Shown: positions 15,827 through 24,112, counted from the stretch's first letter. The stretch: DNA of 47,505 nucleotides from JAAYEA01 sp012689325 (GCA_036841525.1 DAITVZ010000036.1:1-47505), one strand, 5' to 3'. The notes: generated from the letters alone by a model not told the origin. Translations and numbers: made by a program.

Positions 15827-17636
15827 GTCGTTACTAGACCAGTGCCTCAACCAAATTGGGTCTGAACAAGACCTGCGTGCTTGCCTGGCACAGCATCCCG
15901 AAGAAGCAGAACGACTGGCTCCCTTGCTTCGTGCTGCCTGGCAGTTGCGCGCATTGCAGCCCGTGCCCCCGCGTTCTGCAGCCGCCCTAGCGGCCGGTCG
16001 CCGGCAGTTTCTGGAGCAGGCCGTGGTCCTGCGCGAGCGCCGTCAACGTTCCCTGCTGGCTCGCGCGTCGGCGTGGTGGCGGAACCTGGGCGGCGCGCCC
16101 GCGACGCTGGCCAGGGGATTCGCCACGGCGGCGCTGGTCCTGGCTTTTGCGGCGCTTTCCCTGGGTGGGGGCGCGCTGGTCGCTTCGGCGCGCAGCCTGC
16201 CTGGTGATGTCTTTTACCCCGTCAAGCTGGTCCGCGAAAAGGTGCAGCTCTGGCTGACCTTCGATAACGTGGCCAAAGAAGACCTTCGAGATGCCTTCGA
16301 GGAGCGGCGCATCGCGGAAACCAAGTCGCTCCTGGAGGAGCGGCGCGCGGCGAGCGTGGCCTTCACCGGCACGTTGGACATCATCTCGGATACCGTGGTG
16401 GTGATCGGCGGTGTGACCGTGACCCTGCCCAGCGACGTGACCCTGGCGCCCGCGCTGGGGAGCGGTGCCGAGGTCAAGGTGGAAGCCTGGACCCAGCCGG
16501 ACGGCTCGGTGCTGGCGCGCAGGATCGAGATCGAGAGCGACATGGCGGCGCCGACCGCGGTTCCGACCTCCTCGGCCACGGTTCCCGCTGTGGTCAACAC
16601 CGATACGCCGCTGCCGGCGCCGACGAACACGCCGGTCGGTACGGCCACGGCCATCCCTACGGAGACCCAGACCGCGGAGCCCACCAAGACGCCGATCCCG
16701 CCGGATACCGCGTCGCCCACGCCTTCCCGCACGTCCACGTCGACGGCGGAGCCCACCTCAACGCGGACTCGGACGCGCACCCTGACCCCTAGCGCGACCT
16801 CGACCGCCACGGCGACGCCGACCCAGCCGCGCGTGATCAAGCTGCAGTTCTCCGGCTCGATCTCCCAGATCGGCCAGGATTCCTGGCAGGTCGGCGGCGA
16901 GACGGTGCTCGTGACCGCGGAGACGGTGATCGACAAGCGCGGCGGCCCCGCCGAGGTGGGAGCCTGGGCGCGGGTCACGGCGGTACGGCGCGACTCGGAT
17001 GGCGCGCTGGTGGCGCTCGAGATCGTCATCGAGCGTCCCGCCGCGCGCGAGCCCGAGGTCACCGAGTTCCAGGGCCTGATCGAGTCCTTTACCGACGCCG
17101 CATGGGTGGTCAGCGGGCAGGCGGTGCGCATCGCGCCCGATACGACCATCGAGGGCACGCCGGTGGTGGGGCGAATGGCCGCAGTCCGGGCCAAGCGTTT
17201 CCAAGATGGACCGTGGACCGCCACGCATATCCGGGTCTTGGAGCCCGAGATCGTCGTGCAGTTCGAGGGCGCCATCCAGAGCTTTTCCGCCACCGAGTGG
17301 GTCGTGGAGGGGCGCGCGATCAAGATTACCGCCGAGACGGCCATCGAGGGCGCTCCGGCGGTGGGCCGGCTGGCCGAGGTAGAGGCCGTGCAAAAGGCGG
17401 ACGGCACTTTGGTGGCGCGCTGGATTCGGGTGTCTGCGGAGCCAGAGCCGTCGCCAACGGTGGCTCTGGTGCCAGCGACGCCAACGCCCGCGCCGACGCA
17501 GGGCACCGCGGTGACGCCAGAACCGTCGCCGCTGCCCACGGAGACGGCCATCTCGCAGACGCAGCCGACGCTCGCCGCCAAGACGCCGGGCGTGGTGCGG
17601 CCGCGGCCAACGTCCAATCCGATCGTTATGCCCTGA
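15810..17636 (+). CDS. Membrane-anchored DUF5667/DUF5666-type protein, probable anti-sigma factor
   Basis: The 608-residue protein starts at GTG 15810, overlapping the sigma gene by 17 bases with GGTGGAGGAAGG upstream. Residues 1-90 are cytoplasmic (DLRACLAQHPEEAERLAPLL), then one membrane helix (about 98-125, TAALVLAFAALSLGGGALVA). A DUF5667-like segment follows (RSLPGDVFYPVKLVREKVQL). Outside there is a first DUF5666-like unit (about 185-250), a long Thr/Pro-rich linker (about 252-345), and three more units beginning LQFSGSISQIG, EFQGLIESFT and QFEGAIQSFS. A Pro/Thr-rich tail ends it. The genetic coupling suggests the cytoplasmic part holds the sigma factor while the outer repeats sense the cell surface. 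No canonical zinc anti-sigma motif (HxxxCxxC) is seen, so anti-sigma function is inferred. Confidence 0.82.
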   Translation: MSQDFESLLDQCLNQIGSEQDLRACLAQHPEEAERLAPLLRAAWQLRALQPVPPRSAAALAAGRRQFLEQAVVLRERRQRSLLARASAWWRNLGGAPATLARGFATAALVLAFAALSLGGGALVASARSLPGDVFYPVKLVREKVQLWLTFDNVAKEDLRDAFEERRIAETKSLLEERRAASVAFTGTLDIISDTVVVIGGVTVTLPSDVTLAPALGSGAEVKVEAWTQPDGSVLARRIEIESDMAAPTAVPTSSATVPAVVNTDTPLPAPTNTPVGTATAIPTETQTAEPTKTPIPPDTASPTPSRTSTSTAEPTSTRTRTRTLTPSATSTATATPTQPRVIKLQFSGSISQIGQDSWQVGGETVLVTAETVIDKRGGPAEVGAWARVTAVRRDSDGALVALEIVIERPAAREPEVTEFQGLIESFTDAAWVVSGQAVRIAPDTTIEGTPVVGRMAAVRAKRFQDGPWTATHIRVLEPEIVVQFEGAIQSFSATEWVVEGRAIKITAETAIEGAPAVGRLAEVEAVQKADGTLVARWIRVSAEPEPSPTVALVPATPTPAPTQGTAVTPEPSPLPTETAISQTQPTLAAKTPGVVRPRPTSNPIVMP

Positions 17637-17739
17637 GTGTGCGACACCAATCTGTTGCGATGCGTTCCTGGGGGAATACAACTCGCCATCACGTCCGTTG
17701 GCGCTGCTGCCTGTTCGTGGCGCTTCAGGAGGCCTCGTC

Positions 17740-18990
17740 ATGGGTAGAAAAACCTTACTGATCTCCTTGCTCCTGCTCTCCCTCTTCCTTGTGCCGAGAT
17801 CAGCAAGCATCGCCGCTGCTCCCAGGGCGGGTTTCTATGGCTATATCACGCTGGATGGCAAGGCTTTACCACCCTATGCGTCGCTCACCGCCTGGATCGG
17901 CGATGCCAAGGTCGCCGAGGGCGTCTGCTACTGCTATCTGAACCAGTCCATCTTTATGATGGATATCGCGGCCGATAATCCCGCTCGCGCGGGCCGCGAT
18001 GGCGGCCAGGAAGGCGAGGCGATCACCTTCAAGGTCGCCAATGTGGCCGTGGACCAGACCCTGGTCTGGCATGCGGGAGCGAACACGCGCGTCTCCCTGT
18101 CCGCGGTCACGCCGCCGCGGCCCACCAAGGTGCGCTTCGAGGGGCGCATCTCGGCCATGACGCCCGTCGGAGGCGCGGGAGACGTGCTGTGGACCGTGGC
18201 CGGCCAAGACGTGCTGGTGATCGCCTCCACCGTCGTGGAGCCAGCGGGCTATCAGCCCGTCATTGGCGACTGGGCGCTGGTGTATGCCAGCGGCGATGGC
18301 AGCGGCTCGCTGGTGGCCGAGCGAATCCAGGTCCGCATCGGCGCCATCGAGGCGACCCCTTACGAGCTCAGAGGCAACATCGAGGCCATCGAAGGCGCCG
18401 GTTCGGCGTTGAGGCTCACCGTGTCCGGCGCCAAGGTAGTCACCGACGGCGAGACCCAGATCGTCGGCGAGATCGCCCTGGGGCGCATCGCCGACGTGCG
18501 CGGCGAGCGGCGGGCCGATGGGTCGGTGCTGGCCCGACGCATCGTCACCTCAGCGCCCGGAGAGGCCGCGCAACAGGTCGAGTTCGAGGGCGTCATCGAG
18601 GCGATGCAGGGCGACTGGTGGACCGTATCCGGCACCCGCGTGTGGATCGCGGGCGCCGAGATCCCTCGGCAAGGTCACGTGGGGTTGACCGCGGAGGTGT
18701 CCGGAGCGCAGCAGGCGGACGGCTCCGTGCGGGCGACCTATATCCTCGTGGAGGAGATCAACCCGTCCGAGGAGCAGCGGTTCAGCGGGCGCGTCGTCTC
18801 GATGGCCCGCGAGTCGTGGACCCTCAGGCTCGATTCGGGCGTGCAGCAAGTCGTTTATCTGGACGCGAGCTCTTTTATAGACGAGAGCCGCGCGCCGGCT
18901 GCGGCAGGAAACCTGGCCAGCGTGCTGGCCATACAGCGCCAGGATCACACCTTGTTGGCGTTGCGGATCCGTTTGGAGAGGCCCAACTAG
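17740..18990 (+). CDS. Secreted protein with four DUF5666-type repeats
   Basis: This 416-residue protein has an N-terminal signal peptide (MGRKTLLISLLLLSLFLVPR, cleavage after about residue 30). An N-terminal domain of about 110 residues (YGYITLDGKALPPYASLTAW, containing GVCYCY) is followed by four beta-rich repeats of about 65 residues. Each begins with a strand like VRFEGRISAM, ELRGNIEAIE, VEFEGVIEAM or RFSGRVVSMA and ends with ADGSVLARRI-type text. The repeats match those of the neighbouring anti-sigma-like protein. ATG 17740 is chosen over 17698 because AGGAGG lies 7 bases before it. It is probably exported to the cell surface as a target or partner of the sigma system; ligand unknown. 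Confidence 0.78.
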   Translation: MGRKTLLISLLLLSLFLVPRSASIAAAPRAGFYGYITLDGKALPPYASLTAWIGDAKVAEGVCYCYLNQSIFMMDIAADNPARAGRDGGQEGEAITFKVANVAVDQTLVWHAGANTRVSLSAVTPPRPTKVRFEGRISAMTPVGGAGDVLWTVAGQDVLVIASTVVEPAGYQPVIGDWALVYASGDGSGSLVAERIQVRIGAIEATPYELRGNIEAIEGAGSALRLTVSGAKVVTDGETQIVGEIALGRIADVRGERRADGSVLARRIVTSAPGEAAQQVEFEGVIEAMQGDWWTVSGTRVWIAGAEIPRQGHVGLTAEVSGAQQADGSVRATYILVEEINPSEEQRFSGRVVSMARESWTLRLDSGVQQVVYLDASSFIDESRAPAAAGNLASVLAIQRQDHTLLALRIRLERPN

Positions 18991-19092
18991 CGAGCTGCGC
19001 AACAATCCATCCATTCACCGGGCACAGGGAGCGGTTATGCCTTGTGTCCGGCCTGTCGTTTTCCGGGCTCTCCTGGCATAGAGAGGCAAGGC

Positions 19093-20286
19093 GTGTCCAA
19101 AACCGCCCGTGACCGGTTCAGAACATGGCTGCTTGTAGGGGGGATCTGTTTGCTGGGCATGACGGGCCTCCTCTCTGTGGCGCGCGCGGGTTGGGCCAGC
19201 GCGCAGGCGGTGCCGCCTGCCACGGGCTGGCCGGTGCGGCAAAACGTCTCTCAGACCGTCGGCGAATCGCGAGTGCCAGCCATAGCCGTGGATCGGCGCG
19301 GCTACGTGCATATCGTCTGGGAAGAGGGGCGCTACCTCTATCATAGCTACTGGGACCTGGTGCAGTGGTCGATCCCCTGGCGCGTGACCGTTGGCGAGCA
19401 GCCCTCGCTGGCTATCGACTCGAACAACGTGCCTCACCTGCTCTTCGTCAACGAGTTTCGCGGCAAGTACCAGATCTATTATTGCCAGTGGACAGGGGGC
19501 TTTTGGTCGTTGCCGCGCAACATCTCGAACACCAGCGGCGTCTCGGCGATCCCCGATATCGCCATCGATTCCAAGAACACCTTGCATTTTGTCTGGACGG
19601 ACAATTCGCCAGGCTACAATGTGATCTATCATGGCCGCTGGACGGGCATGTTCTCCATCAACATGCCGATCCCGCAGGCGCGGGGCAGCGTGGCCTCGCT
19701 GGCCATCGGCGGCGATGACGTTTTGCACGTGGTCTGGCAAGATCGCGACAGCCTCGACGAGCCTTACGAAGTGTATCACACCCAATACGCTGGCAGCAGT
19801 TGGAGCTTGCCCGAAAACCTGTCGGACAGCGATAACCCCTCCACCATCCCCGATATCGCCGTGGATCGCGACGGCCTGGCCCATATCACCTGGGAAGAGC
19901 GGGTGGATAGCCGGGACCAGGTCTATTACGCCGGCGGGCGCAGCTTTTTCTGGTCTCTCCAAGAAGCGGTCTCCAACGGGTCCGGCGATGCCTATCTGCC
20001 CAGCATTGCGGTGGACGGGCGGGGCTTTTCCCATATCGCTTGGGACCAGGCCGACCAGCTCTATTATCGGCGGCGGCTGGCCCTCACGCTGCCCTGGCTG
20101 GGCCAGCAACTCGTCTCCGAGAGCGCCACCGGCGTGGCGGATGTCGTGCTGGCCGCGGGACCGGATGGGGCCATCCATGCCGCTTGGGCCGAGCAGTTGC
20201 CCGACGGCAATTGGGAGATCATGTACGGGGCCTCTGAGCCCGAGTTTCGCTACCGCGGCACCCTGCCCCTGATCGTCGTGGACTGA
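19093..20286 (+). CDS. Secreted sialidase-like beta-propeller protein
   Basis: This 397-residue exported protein has a signal peptide (RTWLLVGGICLLGMTGLLSV, then AGWASAQA). The rest is a series of about seven repeats of roughly 50 residues of the form VPAIAVDRRGYVHIVWEEGR, IPDIAIDSKNTLHFVWTDNS and LPSIAVDGRGFSHIAWDQAD, alternating with aromatic strands (YYCQWTGGFWSLPRNIS). This is a six- or seven-bladed propeller of the sialidase superfamily. The catalytic Arg triad and FRIP motif of true sialidases are not seen, so binding is likelier than hydrolysis. The start is GTG 19093 with a weak GAGAGG. It appears to close the sigma-linked surface cassette; no terminator is clear after it. Confidence 0.78.
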   Translation: MSKTARDRFRTWLLVGGICLLGMTGLLSVARAGWASAQAVPPATGWPVRQNVSQTVGESRVPAIAVDRRGYVHIVWEEGRYLYHSYWDLVQWSIPWRVTVGEQPSLAIDSNNVPHLLFVNEFRGKYQIYYCQWTGGFWSLPRNISNTSGVSAIPDIAIDSKNTLHFVWTDNSPGYNVIYHGRWTGMFSINMPIPQARGSVASLAIGGDDVLHVVWQDRDSLDEPYEVYHTQYAGSSWSLPENLSDSDNPSTIPDIAVDRDGLAHITWEERVDSRDQVYYAGGRSFFWSLQEAVSNGSGDAYLPSIAVDGRGFSHIAWDQADQLYYRRRLALTLPWLGQQLVSESATGVADVVLAAGPDGAIHAAWAEQLPDGNWEIMYGASEPEFRYRGTLPLIVVD

Positions 20287-20333
20287 ACCCGCCGCACTCC
20301 TCCTGCTCGTGGCAGGACTCTGCCGCCCGATCC

Positions 20334-20347
20334 TCGCGCCGGCGCGA
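20334..20347. repeat. 14-bp perfect palindrome upstream of the rpmH promoter
   Basis: TCGCGCCGGCGCGA is fully self-complementary and ends 12 bases before the -35 box of the rpmH promoter. It could be an operator or a weak terminator for the propeller gene; no U-tract follows. Confidence 0.35.
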
Positions 20348-20359
20348 ACCCCCGTCTAT

Positions 20360-20388
20360 TTGCAGCTACAGTCAAAACAGGTTATAAT
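20360..20388 (+). promoter_or_regulatory. Promoter of the rpmH-rnpA operon
   Basis: TTGCAG (20360-20365), 17 bases, perfect TATAAT (20383-20388). Start near 20395, leader of about 66 bases. Confidence 0.75.
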
Positions 20389-20396
20389 TATCTGTC

Positions 20397-20428
20397 AGGT
20401 GTGCGCCAGGTCTTGCAGACGCGCACCT
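20397..20428 (+). other. Hairpin at the 5' end of the rpmH mRNA
   Basis: AGGTGTGCG (20397-20405) pairs with CGCGCACCT (20420-20428) over 9 pairs, one of them G-U, with a 14-base loop. It begins within 2-3 bases of the predicted transcription start, a position known to shield mRNA from 5'-dependent decay. Only TT follows it, so it is not a good terminator. Confidence 0.4.
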
Positions 20429-20460
20429 TTCACTGCCATCATAGCTTGAGGTGAAACTAG

Positions 20461-20625
20461 ATGACCAAGAGGACTTTTCAACCCAAGAAGCGTCGCACGT
20501 ACAAGGTGCATGGTTTCCGTCAGCGCATGAAGACCCGTGACGGCCGGGATGTGCTGAAGGAGCGACGGGCCAAGGGGCGCAAGCGTTTGACCGTGGAGCT
20601 GCCGTTCAAGCTGGCCAAGCAATAG
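20461..20625 (+). CDS. rpmH: 50S ribosomal protein L34 (bL34)
   Basis: This 54-residue, very basic protein has the L34 signature. MTKRTFQPKKRRTYKVHGFR is followed by QRMKTRDGRDVLKERRAKGR, and the protein ends FKLAKQ. The N-terminal KRTFQPKKRR and the central GFRxRMxTxxGR are diagnostic. It is about 8 residues longer than the E. coli protein, with the extra at the C-terminus. The ribosome site TTGAGGTGA lies about 8 bases before ATG. rnpA starts 3 bases after the stop. Confidence 0.97.
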   Translation: MTKRTFQPKKRRTYKVHGFRQRMKTRDGRDVLKERRAKGRKRLTVELPFKLAKQ

Positions 20626-20627
20626 GC

Positions 20628-20993
20628 GTGAAGAAGGAGCAGCGCCTGCTCAAGTCGCGGGACTTGGAGCGCGTGCTGAAGGGCAACCGCTCCTGGGCCA
20701 ATTCCATGCTGGTGGTGTGCGTGATGCCCAACGATCTGCCGCACAGCCGCTTCGGTTTTGCAGCCAGCAAGCGAGTTGGCAATGCGGTCGCCCGAAACCG
20801 CGCCAAGCGTCTCATGCGCGAGGCAGTGCGCTTGAACCAGACAGCGATCAAGGCAGGATCGGATATGGTGCTGATTGCACGCAAGCGGACACCGCAGGCC
20901 AATCTGCACCAAGTGGCCGCGGCCTTGCTCCAGTTGCTCAGGCAAGCCAGGCTGTGGCAGGGAGACCTCTCCCAAGGAAGCGCGTCATCCTGA
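20628..20993 (+). CDS. rnpA: Ribonuclease P protein component
   Basis: This 121-residue basic protein assists the RNase P RNA in 5' tRNA maturation. It has the N-terminal LLKSRDLERVLKGNRSWANS, the strand RFGFAASKRVGNAVARNRAK and the helix RLMREAVR. The block GFAASKRVGNAVARNRAKRL is the RNR signature that contacts RNA. The start is GTG 20628, 2 bases after rpmH; its ribosome site (GAGCTGCC region) is weak, so translation is probably coupled to rpmH. The stop overlaps the yidD start by one base. Confidence 0.96.
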   Translation: MKKEQRLLKSRDLERVLKGNRSWANSMLVVCVMPNDLPHSRFGFAASKRVGNAVARNRAKRLMREAVRLNQTAIKAGSDMVLIARKRTPQANLHQVAAALLQLLRQARLWQGDLSQGSASS

Positions 20994-21202
20994 TGAGGCG
21001 AATCGCGCTCAGCTTGATCCAATGGTACAAGGATTCGATCTCTCCTCACAAGCCGCCTTCTTGTCGGTTCACGCCAACTTGCTCCTCCTACGCGTATGAG
21101 GCGATCGACAAGTACGGGCTGCTCAGAGGGGGGTGGATGGCGCTGAAGCGACTCAGCCGCTGTCACCCGTTTCACCCAGGCGGCTATGACCCCGTTCCCT
21201 GA
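20993..21202 (+). CDS. yidD: Membrane protein insertion efficiency factor YidD
   Basis: This 69-residue protein starts at ATG 20993, sharing its A with the rnpA stop. It carries the full YidD signature: LIQWYKDSISPHKPPSCRFT, then PTCSSYAYEAIDKYG, RGGWMALKRLSRCHPF and the terminal HPGGYDPVP. The conserved cysteines (CRFTPTC and RCHPF) are present. In other bacteria YidD aids insertion of membrane proteins by YidC, and the gene normally sits between rnpA and yidC, as it does here with one extra gene between. Confidence 0.95.
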   Translation: MRRIALSLIQWYKDSISPHKPPSCRFTPTCSSYAYEAIDKYGLLRGGWMALKRLSRCHPFHPGGYDPVP

Positions 21203-21230
21203 GGGCAGCCGCTAGAGGCGGCACGCTATT

Positions 21231-21247
21231 AGGCGGGCCCGCCTTTT
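21231..21247 (+). terminator. Palindrome with T-run after yidD, possible weak terminator
   Basis: AGGCGGGCCCGCCT (21231-21244) is a perfect palindrome followed by TTTT. As a hairpin it would have to open 4 central bases as loop, leaving a 5-bp stem. It ends 23 bases before the start of the next gene, so partial attenuation is more plausible than full termination. Confidence 0.35.
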
Positions 21248-21269
21248 GCATTTCCATAAGGAGCATCTA

Positions 21270-22361
21270 TTGAAGAGTATCTGGACCAAGGGTCTTGTGG
21301 CGGCCCTCGCGCTGGCGCTGCTTGTGACGGGCTGCTTCGGCGCCCGCGTTGCGCCGGGATGGGCTGGGGCCGAGGCGGCGAACGATGTCGTCTATTACGC
21401 ATCTTCCGCGGGCAAGGTCTATAGCCTGGACGCTCTATCGGGGGCGCAGCGCTGGGTGTATCCCGTGGAGGAGAAGGAAAACCTCGGCGCTCTCTTTGCG
21501 CGTCCCATCGTTGCTGGCGAGCTGTTGCTGGTGGGGTCCGGGGATAAGAACCTCTATGCGCTGAACGTGTCGGATGGCCAGTTGCGTTGGCGGTTTCTGA
21601 CCGGCGGCTCGATCTATGGCGCCGCCGCTGCGCAGGATCAGATGGTCTATGTCGCCTCTTCGGATCGCCAGGTCTATGCGCTGGAGGCAAGCACCGGGGC
21701 CAAAAAGTGGTCCTTCGAGACGGGCAACTGGGTCTGGTCGGCCCCGCTGGTGGCGGAAGGGCGCGTCTATGTGAGCTCCATGGACCACAAGGTCTACTGC
21801 CTGGATGCCAGCACGGGCCAAAAGATCTGGGAATACAGCGTGGGCGCGGCCATGGCCGGGACGCCCAGCTATGCGGAGGGGATGATCCTGGTCGGCGCGC
21901 TGGATAGCAAGGTCCATGCGCTGGACGCGCAGACCGGCGCGCCCAAGTGGTCCTTCGAGACCGCGCGCAAGCCCTTCCTGAATTGGAAATTGCCCGCCGG
22001 ACGGTGGTTCTGGGGCCAGCCGCTGGTCGTCGATCAGGTGGTGTTCGCGGGATCGCTGAATGGCAAGGTGTACGCTCTCGAACTGGCCACGGGGCAGGAG
22101 CTTTGGCAGGCCGATTTGGAAGGGCCTGTGCTGGCGGGATTCGCGCATAACGGCGAGTACCTCTATGCCGTCACCGAAAAGGGCGACCTGTACCGCATCG
22201 ATGGCGCGCAACAGCCCGTCAAGCTGGCCTCGGCCGGCGGCACCGTCTTTGCGCAGCCTGTCGTCAACAACCAGATCGTCTATCTGCCCCTCTCTACCGG
22301 CTCGCTATTGGCGGTGGACGCGGGATTCGGGGCGGAGCGTTGGCGGTTTTCTCCCAAGTAG
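21270..22361 (+). CDS. PQQ-repeat beta-propeller lipoprotein (BamB-like fold)
   Basis: The 363-residue protein has a lipoprotein signal (KGLVAALALALLVTGC, lipobox LVTGC). It has about seven propeller repeats of the PQQ type: VVYYASSAGKVYSLDALSGA, VYVASSDRQVYALEASTGAK, VYVSSMDHKVYCLDASTGQK and so on, each with a following W-x-F/Y strand (KKWSFETGNWVWSAPLV). These are the A-x-D/E-x-x-T-G-x-x-x-W motifs of PQQ-like and BamB propellers. PQQ-enzyme catalytic residues are not recognisable, so it is a scaffold or binding protein. TTG 21270 is chosen because AAGGAG precedes it by about 7 bases and gives a clean lipobox; an upstream TTG at 21246 has no site. Its place between yidD and yidC suggests a role in surface protein assembly, which is inference. 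Confidence 0.85.
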   Translation: MKSIWTKGLVAALALALLVTGCFGARVAPGWAGAEAANDVVYYASSAGKVYSLDALSGAQRWVYPVEEKENLGALFARPIVAGELLLVGSGDKNLYALNVSDGQLRWRFLTGGSIYGAAAAQDQMVYVASSDRQVYALEASTGAKKWSFETGNWVWSAPLVAEGRVYVSSMDHKVYCLDASTGQKIWEYSVGAAMAGTPSYAEGMILVGALDSKVHALDAQTGAPKWSFETARKPFLNWKLPAGRWFWGQPLVVDQVVFAGSLNGKVYALELATGQELWQADLEGPVLAGFAHNGEYLYAVTEKGDLYRIDGAQQPVKLASAGGTVFAQPVVNNQIVYLPLSTGSLLAVDAGFGAERWRFSPK

Positions 22362-22384
22362 CGTACCCAGGAGGTAGGTAGTAG

Positions 22385-23329
22385 GTGTCTTCTACAGAGT
22401 CCAAGCCGGAGATGCCCTCGCTCCCCCAGTTCAAGCTGGATGCCAAGTTCTTCAAGTGGGTGGCGATCATCACCCTGGCCGTCTTTTTGCTGAACATGAA
22501 AAGCCTCGGCGAATGGTGGAATCTGCTCTTCTTTGAGCCGATGCTGAACTCGCTGCTGCTGATCTACCGGTATCTGGGGCATAGCTTTGCCCTGAGCATT
22601 CTGGTCTTTACCGTCCTCATCAAGCTCCTCACCTTGCCCATGACGCGCAAGCAGATGGAGACGACCAAAAAGACCCAGGAAATGCAGCCCCGGCTGGAAG
22701 AGCTCAAGAAAAAGTACGGGAACGATCAGGAGCGGATGAGCCAGGAACAGGTCAAGCTCATGCGCGAGTTGGGCATCAGCCCGACGGGGTGCATTGGGCC
22801 CATGCTGATCCAGTTCCCCATCTGGATCGGGCTGTATAACTCGGTGCTGCGCATCCTCTCCAACAACCCGGCGCAGCTCTTCGAGCTCGGCAAGCACGTC
22901 TATCCTTTTCTCCCGCAGCTCTCCAAGCTCGTGCCTTTCCAGAGCCGTTTCCTGTGGCTGGACCTGGCGCTGCCGGATCCATACTATGTCATGCCCATCC
23001 TGGTGGCCGCGCTGATGTGGGCGCAGCAAAAGATGATGGCTTCGCCCACGGCGGACGCGCAGCAACAGCAGATGAACCAGAGCATGGGGTTGATGATGCC
23101 CCTGATGTTTGGCTTTTTCATGTATTCGGCTCCTTCCGGCGTGGCGCTCTACTTTGTCATCTCGAACATTCTAAGTATTGTTCAGCAATACTTTACCACG
23201 GGGTGGGGCGGCCTTCTCCCCAAGAAAGCGTCGGCCAATGCGGGCGCTGCGCGGAACAATGCGTCTCCCGCCTCGAATTCGAAAGGCAAATCCGATGGAA
23301 GCAAAAGCCAGAAAAAGCATTCAGGTTAG
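22385..23329 (+). CDS. yidC: Membrane protein insertase YidC/Oxa1
   Basis: This 314-residue insertase has five predicted membrane segments. They start near residues 22 (KWVAIITLAVFLLN), 62 (HSFALSILVFTVLIKLLTLP), 140 (GPMLIQFPIWIGLYNSVLRI), 196 (PYYVMPILVAALMWAQQKMM) and 228 (GLMMPLMFGFFMYSAPSGVA). The MTRKQMETTKKTQEMQP hairpin after the second segment and the SAPSGVALYFVISNI ending are diagnostic. The large periplasmic domain of proteobacterial YidC is absent, as in Gram-positive and Chloroflexota forms. GTG 22385 follows AGGAGG at 9 bases. The hydrophilic tail is overlapped by the next gene. Confidence 0.95.
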   Translation: MSSTESKPEMPSLPQFKLDAKFFKWVAIITLAVFLLNMKSLGEWWNLLFFEPMLNSLLLIYRYLGHSFALSILVFTVLIKLLTLPMTRKQMETTKKTQEMQPRLEELKKKYGNDQERMSQEQVKLMRELGISPTGCIGPMLIQFPIWIGLYNSVLRILSNNPAQLFELGKHVYPFLPQLSKLVPFQSRFLWLDLALPDPYYVMPILVAALMWAQQKMMASPTADAQQQQMNQSMGLMMPLMFGFFMYSAPSGVALYFVISNILSIVQQYFTTGWGGLLPKKASANAGAARNNASPASNSKGKSDGSKSQKKHSG

Positions 23330-24107
23330 CGCTAAAACCGTCGATCAGGCCGTGGAAAAGGGCCTGGCCCAGCTTGGCCTGAGCCGCGACCAGGTTGAGG
23401 TGCAGGTGATCAAAGAGGGCAGCCGCGGCGTGCTGGGCATCGGCGCCGAGGAGGCCCTGGTGAGCATCCTGCTGCCCGAGCCAGAGGCCCCGGTCGTAGA
23501 GGAACCGCCCGCGCCGGCCCCTAGCGCGGCGGGCGCGCCTCGCGCCGAGGCCAGATGGCGCCGCGATGAGGAGGATGACTCTGGGTACGTCCCAGCCCGA
23601 CCCCGCGCCCGGGAGACGGGTGCGATGCCGGACGTCGATCCGGCTGCGGTGGCGCAAGAGTTCCTGCAAGAGCTCTTGGCGCACATGGGCATGGGCGGCG
23701 CGCGCGTCGAGTTGGTGGAGCAACCCGCGTCTGGCGAGGAGCAAGAGGATACCATCATCCTGAACGTGACCGGCGATGATCTGGGCGTCCTCATCGGGCG
23801 CCGCGGCGAGACGCTGCGCGATGTGCAGTTTATCACGCGCCTGGCCGTCAGCCGGCAGACCCAGAGCTGGCCCAACGTCGTGGTGGATATCGAGTACTAC
23901 AAGATGCGGCGCGAAAAGCTGCTGGTGGATTTGGCCAAGCGCATGGCGGAGAAGGTCCAGCAGAACCATCAACCCATCGCTTTGGAGCCGATGCCTGCCC
24001 ACGAGCGCAGGATCGTGCACATGGCCCTGCGCGACTGCCCCGGCGTCTTTACCGAGAGCACCGGTGAAGACGAGGCGCGCAAAGTCGTCATCATGCCGCG
24101 CCCATAG
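23295..24107 (+). CDS. khpB: RNA-binding protein KhpB/Jag (Jag_N, KH, R3H)
   Basis: The 270-residue protein has three parts. The Jag_N domain is SIQVSAKTVDQAVEKGLAQL with the following IKEGSRGVLGIG. An acidic Pro/Ala/Glu linker runs from about residue 60 to 110. The KH domain is ILNVTGDDLGVLIGRRGETL with GRRG as the GxxG loop, and the R3H domain is MPAHERRIVHMALRDCPGVF. It binds RNA with KhpA in other bacteria and affects cell division and membrane protein expression. ATG 23295 lies 35 bases inside yidC, with GAAAGG about 6 bases upstream; translational coupling is likely. The yidC-jag order is conserved widely. Confidence 0.94.
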   Translation: MEAKARKSIQVSAKTVDQAVEKGLAQLGLSRDQVEVQVIKEGSRGVLGIGAEEALVSILLPEPEAPVVEEPPAPAPSAAGAPRAEARWRRDEEDDSGYVPARPRARETGAMPDVDPAAVAQEFLQELLAHMGMGGARVELVEQPASGEEQEDTIILNVTGDDLGVLIGRRGETLRDVQFITRLAVSRQTQSWPNVVVDIEYYKMRREKLLVDLAKRMAEKVQQNHQPIALEPMPAHERRIVHMALRDCPGVFTESTGEDEARKVVIMPRP

Positions 24108-24112
24108 ACCCT

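Noticed and set aside
20287..20460. Possible replication origin upstream of rpmH
   Set aside because: No DnaA boxes (TTATCCACA-like) or AT-rich unwinding region are seen, and dnaA is not adjacent.
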